Positions 63,028 through 64,000 of a stretch of DNA of 64,000 bases are shown here, piece by piece. The stretch is taken from assembly GCA_041392805.1 (NCBI GenBank), contig JAWKLJ010000003.1, forward strand, positions 1-64,000, written 5' to 3'. Position numbers and translations under genes: made by a program. Origin of the DNA: Saprospiraceae bacterium. Lineage in GTDB: Bacteria; Bacteroidota; Bacteroidia; Chitinophagales; Saprospiraceae. The notes below the pieces were generated by a model. It made no database searches, had not been told where the DNA came from, and saw only the letters and a list, made by a program, of their open reading frames with translations. Position 1 is the first letter of the stretch. Every line of letters begins with the position of its first letter.

Positions 63028-63879
63028 ATGAAGAAGCAAAAAATTAATGTAAATGGAGTCGAAGTACAATTCTATCAGCGCAATGAGGTAGAATTCATCT
63101 CCCTTACAGATATAGCCAAGAAATTCAATGCAAATTCGGATGTCGTCATCCAGAATTGGCTGCGGACAGGTGACACCCTCGACTATCTGGCCTTATGGGA
63201 ATCGCTGCACAACCCAAATTTCAATAAAGTCAGTTTTGAGGAATTTCGAAAAAGAGCCGGCTCAGGCGGATTCTTTATATCGCCCAAGCAATGGATTGAA
63301 AAGACAGCCGCAGTAGGGATAGAATCGAGGACAGGTCGAGGCGGCGGCACCTATGCGCAAACAGACATCGCACTAGAATTCTGCTCAAGCCTCTCAGCAG
63401 CCTTTAAGCTATACCTCGTCAAAGAATTTCAGCGACTGAAGGCAGAAGAACCGGGACAAAAAGGATTGACCTGGGATGTATATAGGCTGATGGGCAAAGC
63501 CAATTACCATATCCATACAGAAGCCGTTAGACAATCTGGCGTACCCATAATGGACTGGAATACCAAGCGAGAAGCCATATACCAAGCCTCAGAAGCAGAT
63601 TTGATAAACATTGTCGTATTCGGATGTACCGCCAAACAGTGGCGGCAAAGCAATCCAGAAGCAAAAGGGAATATTCGAGACAGTGCTTCAGCCCTGGAGA
63701 ACCTGGTGTTGAACTCCATTCAAATCTTGAATGCCGAGCTATTAGAGCAAAACGTTTCAAAAGAAGACAGGCTAGTCTATTTGCAAGCGAAGGCAGCCCA
63801 TCATTATAGCATTTTAGCGCACAGCACGCCCATTAAGCAGTTGGAAGAAATGCAAAAGAAATTGAAAGGCAAGTCCTAG
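63028..63879 (+). CDS. KilA-N domain protein (283 aa)
   Basis: ATG 63028 starts MKKQKINVNGVEVQFYQRNE; the KilA-N fold spans about residues 10-120 (FISLTDIAKKFNANSDVVIQ, NWLRTGDTLDYLALWE, GGGTYAQTDIALEFCS). KilA-N is a DNA-binding domain found in phage and plasmid regulators. The C-terminal half (IHTEAVRQSGVPIMDWNTKR, ADLINIVVFGCTAKQWR) is the associated helical region. It follows rep by 54 bp and a hairpin. A replication- or phage-response regulator is likely; the exact role is unknown. The stop is directly followed by an IS insertion. Confidence 0.8.
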   Translation: MKKQKINVNGVEVQFYQRNEVEFISLTDIAKKFNANSDVVIQNWLRTGDTLDYLALWESLHNPNFNKVSFEEFRKRAGSGGFFISPKQWIEKTAAVGIESRTGRGGGTYAQTDIALEFCSSLSAAFKLYLVKEFQRLKAEEPGQKGLTWDVYRLMGKANYHIHTEAVRQSGVPIMDWNTKREAIYQASEADLINIVVFGCTAKQWRQSNPEAKGNIRDSASALENLVLNSIQILNAELLEQNVSKEDRLVYLQAKAAHHYSILAHSTPIKQLEEMQKKLKGKS

Positions 63880-63882
63880 TTA

Positions 63883-64000
63883 GAACTTGTTTGGATTTGG
63901 CACTTTAATTTTTCGCCATAGAATCATATCAATAATTTGATTACAAAATTCGAATTGCACTCCAAAATTGATTATATTTGTAGTAATGACATCGATCGAA
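63883..64000 (+). mobile_element. Left end of another IS5-like element, cut by the window edge
   Basis: The end GAACTTGTTTGGATTT begins at 63883 after a TTA (63880-63882), just past the stop of the KilA-N gene. It resembles the terminal repeats of the IS at 49812 and the MITEs. A -7-like TATATTTG (63973-63980) precedes ATG 63986, where a frame opens MTSIE and leaves the window. Most likely the transposase start of a complete or partial copy. Confidence 0.6.

Overview
The window looks like a plasmid, or a plasmid-derived accessory region, of a Bacteroidota bacterium. A Saprospiria-type host (Haliscomenobacter/Lewinella-like) is my best guess, not proven. Supporting signs are a Rep_3-type initiator preceded by 21-bp iterons (61.0-63.0 kb), a one-piece hybrid two-component regulator, a type IX secretion C-terminal tail, and two good matches to the Bacteroidota promoter TTG-N18/19-TAnnTTTG. 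I saw no rRNA, tRNA, CRISPR array or housekeeping operon.

Layout. 0-3.9 kb: right part of a Tn3-family transposon (transposase in two overlapping frames, canonical 38-bp right inverted repeat) followed by an internally deleted serine recombinase. 3.9-11 kb: a large hybrid two-component sensor/regulator and two tandem retropepsin-like proteins with near-identical leaders. 11-16.2 kb: decayed material (frameshifted HNH nuclease with a small partner, a C-terminally shifted 133-aa gene, a parallel beta-helix remnant, a 205-bp inverted-repeat element, a truncated WD40 gene) around an intact beta-propeller/beta-trefoil protein.

16.3-33.3 kb is the centrepiece: six minus-strand genes with gaps of 13-56 bp, probably one transcript. 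They encode a WD40-caspase, a metallophosphoesterase with a ricin-type trefoil, an 84-aa unknown, a CHAT-nSTAND-TM-WD40 protein, a secreted 264-aa unknown and a WD40-caspase-ankyrin protein. A good promoter and three 20-bp direct repeats lie directly upstream. Predicted topology puts all the WD40 propellers outside the cytoplasm and the CHAT and NTPase modules inside, which suggests envelope sensing coupled to proteolysis.

33.4-38.2 kb: a Tc-toxin A C-terminal fragment fused head-on to a truncated Sir2 gene, an MBL-fold hydrolase, and a small operon with an EAD11-like protein. 38.3-46.5 kb: small and surface proteins (PKD lipoprotein, T9SS propeller/fibronectin protein), a papain-like protease divergent from a sigma/anti-sigma pair. 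46.5-49.7 kb: a secreted TPR-CHAT protease convergent to the sigma pair. 49.8-56 kb: IS and Rpn remnants, an Mrr-like nuclease and small unknowns. 56.4-60.2 kb: an LRR-Roc-COR protein with an unusually homogeneous LRR array. 61-64 kb: iterons, Rep, a KilA-N protein, and the left end of a second IS5-like element.

Three caspase/CHAT-type peptidases in one operon, a fourth elsewhere, a ROCO GTPase, an EAD-like adaptor, Mrr and Sir2/MBL genes make this an island of conflict or programmed-death style signalling. Its transposon traffic (Tn3, IS5-like, two MITEs) is still legible.
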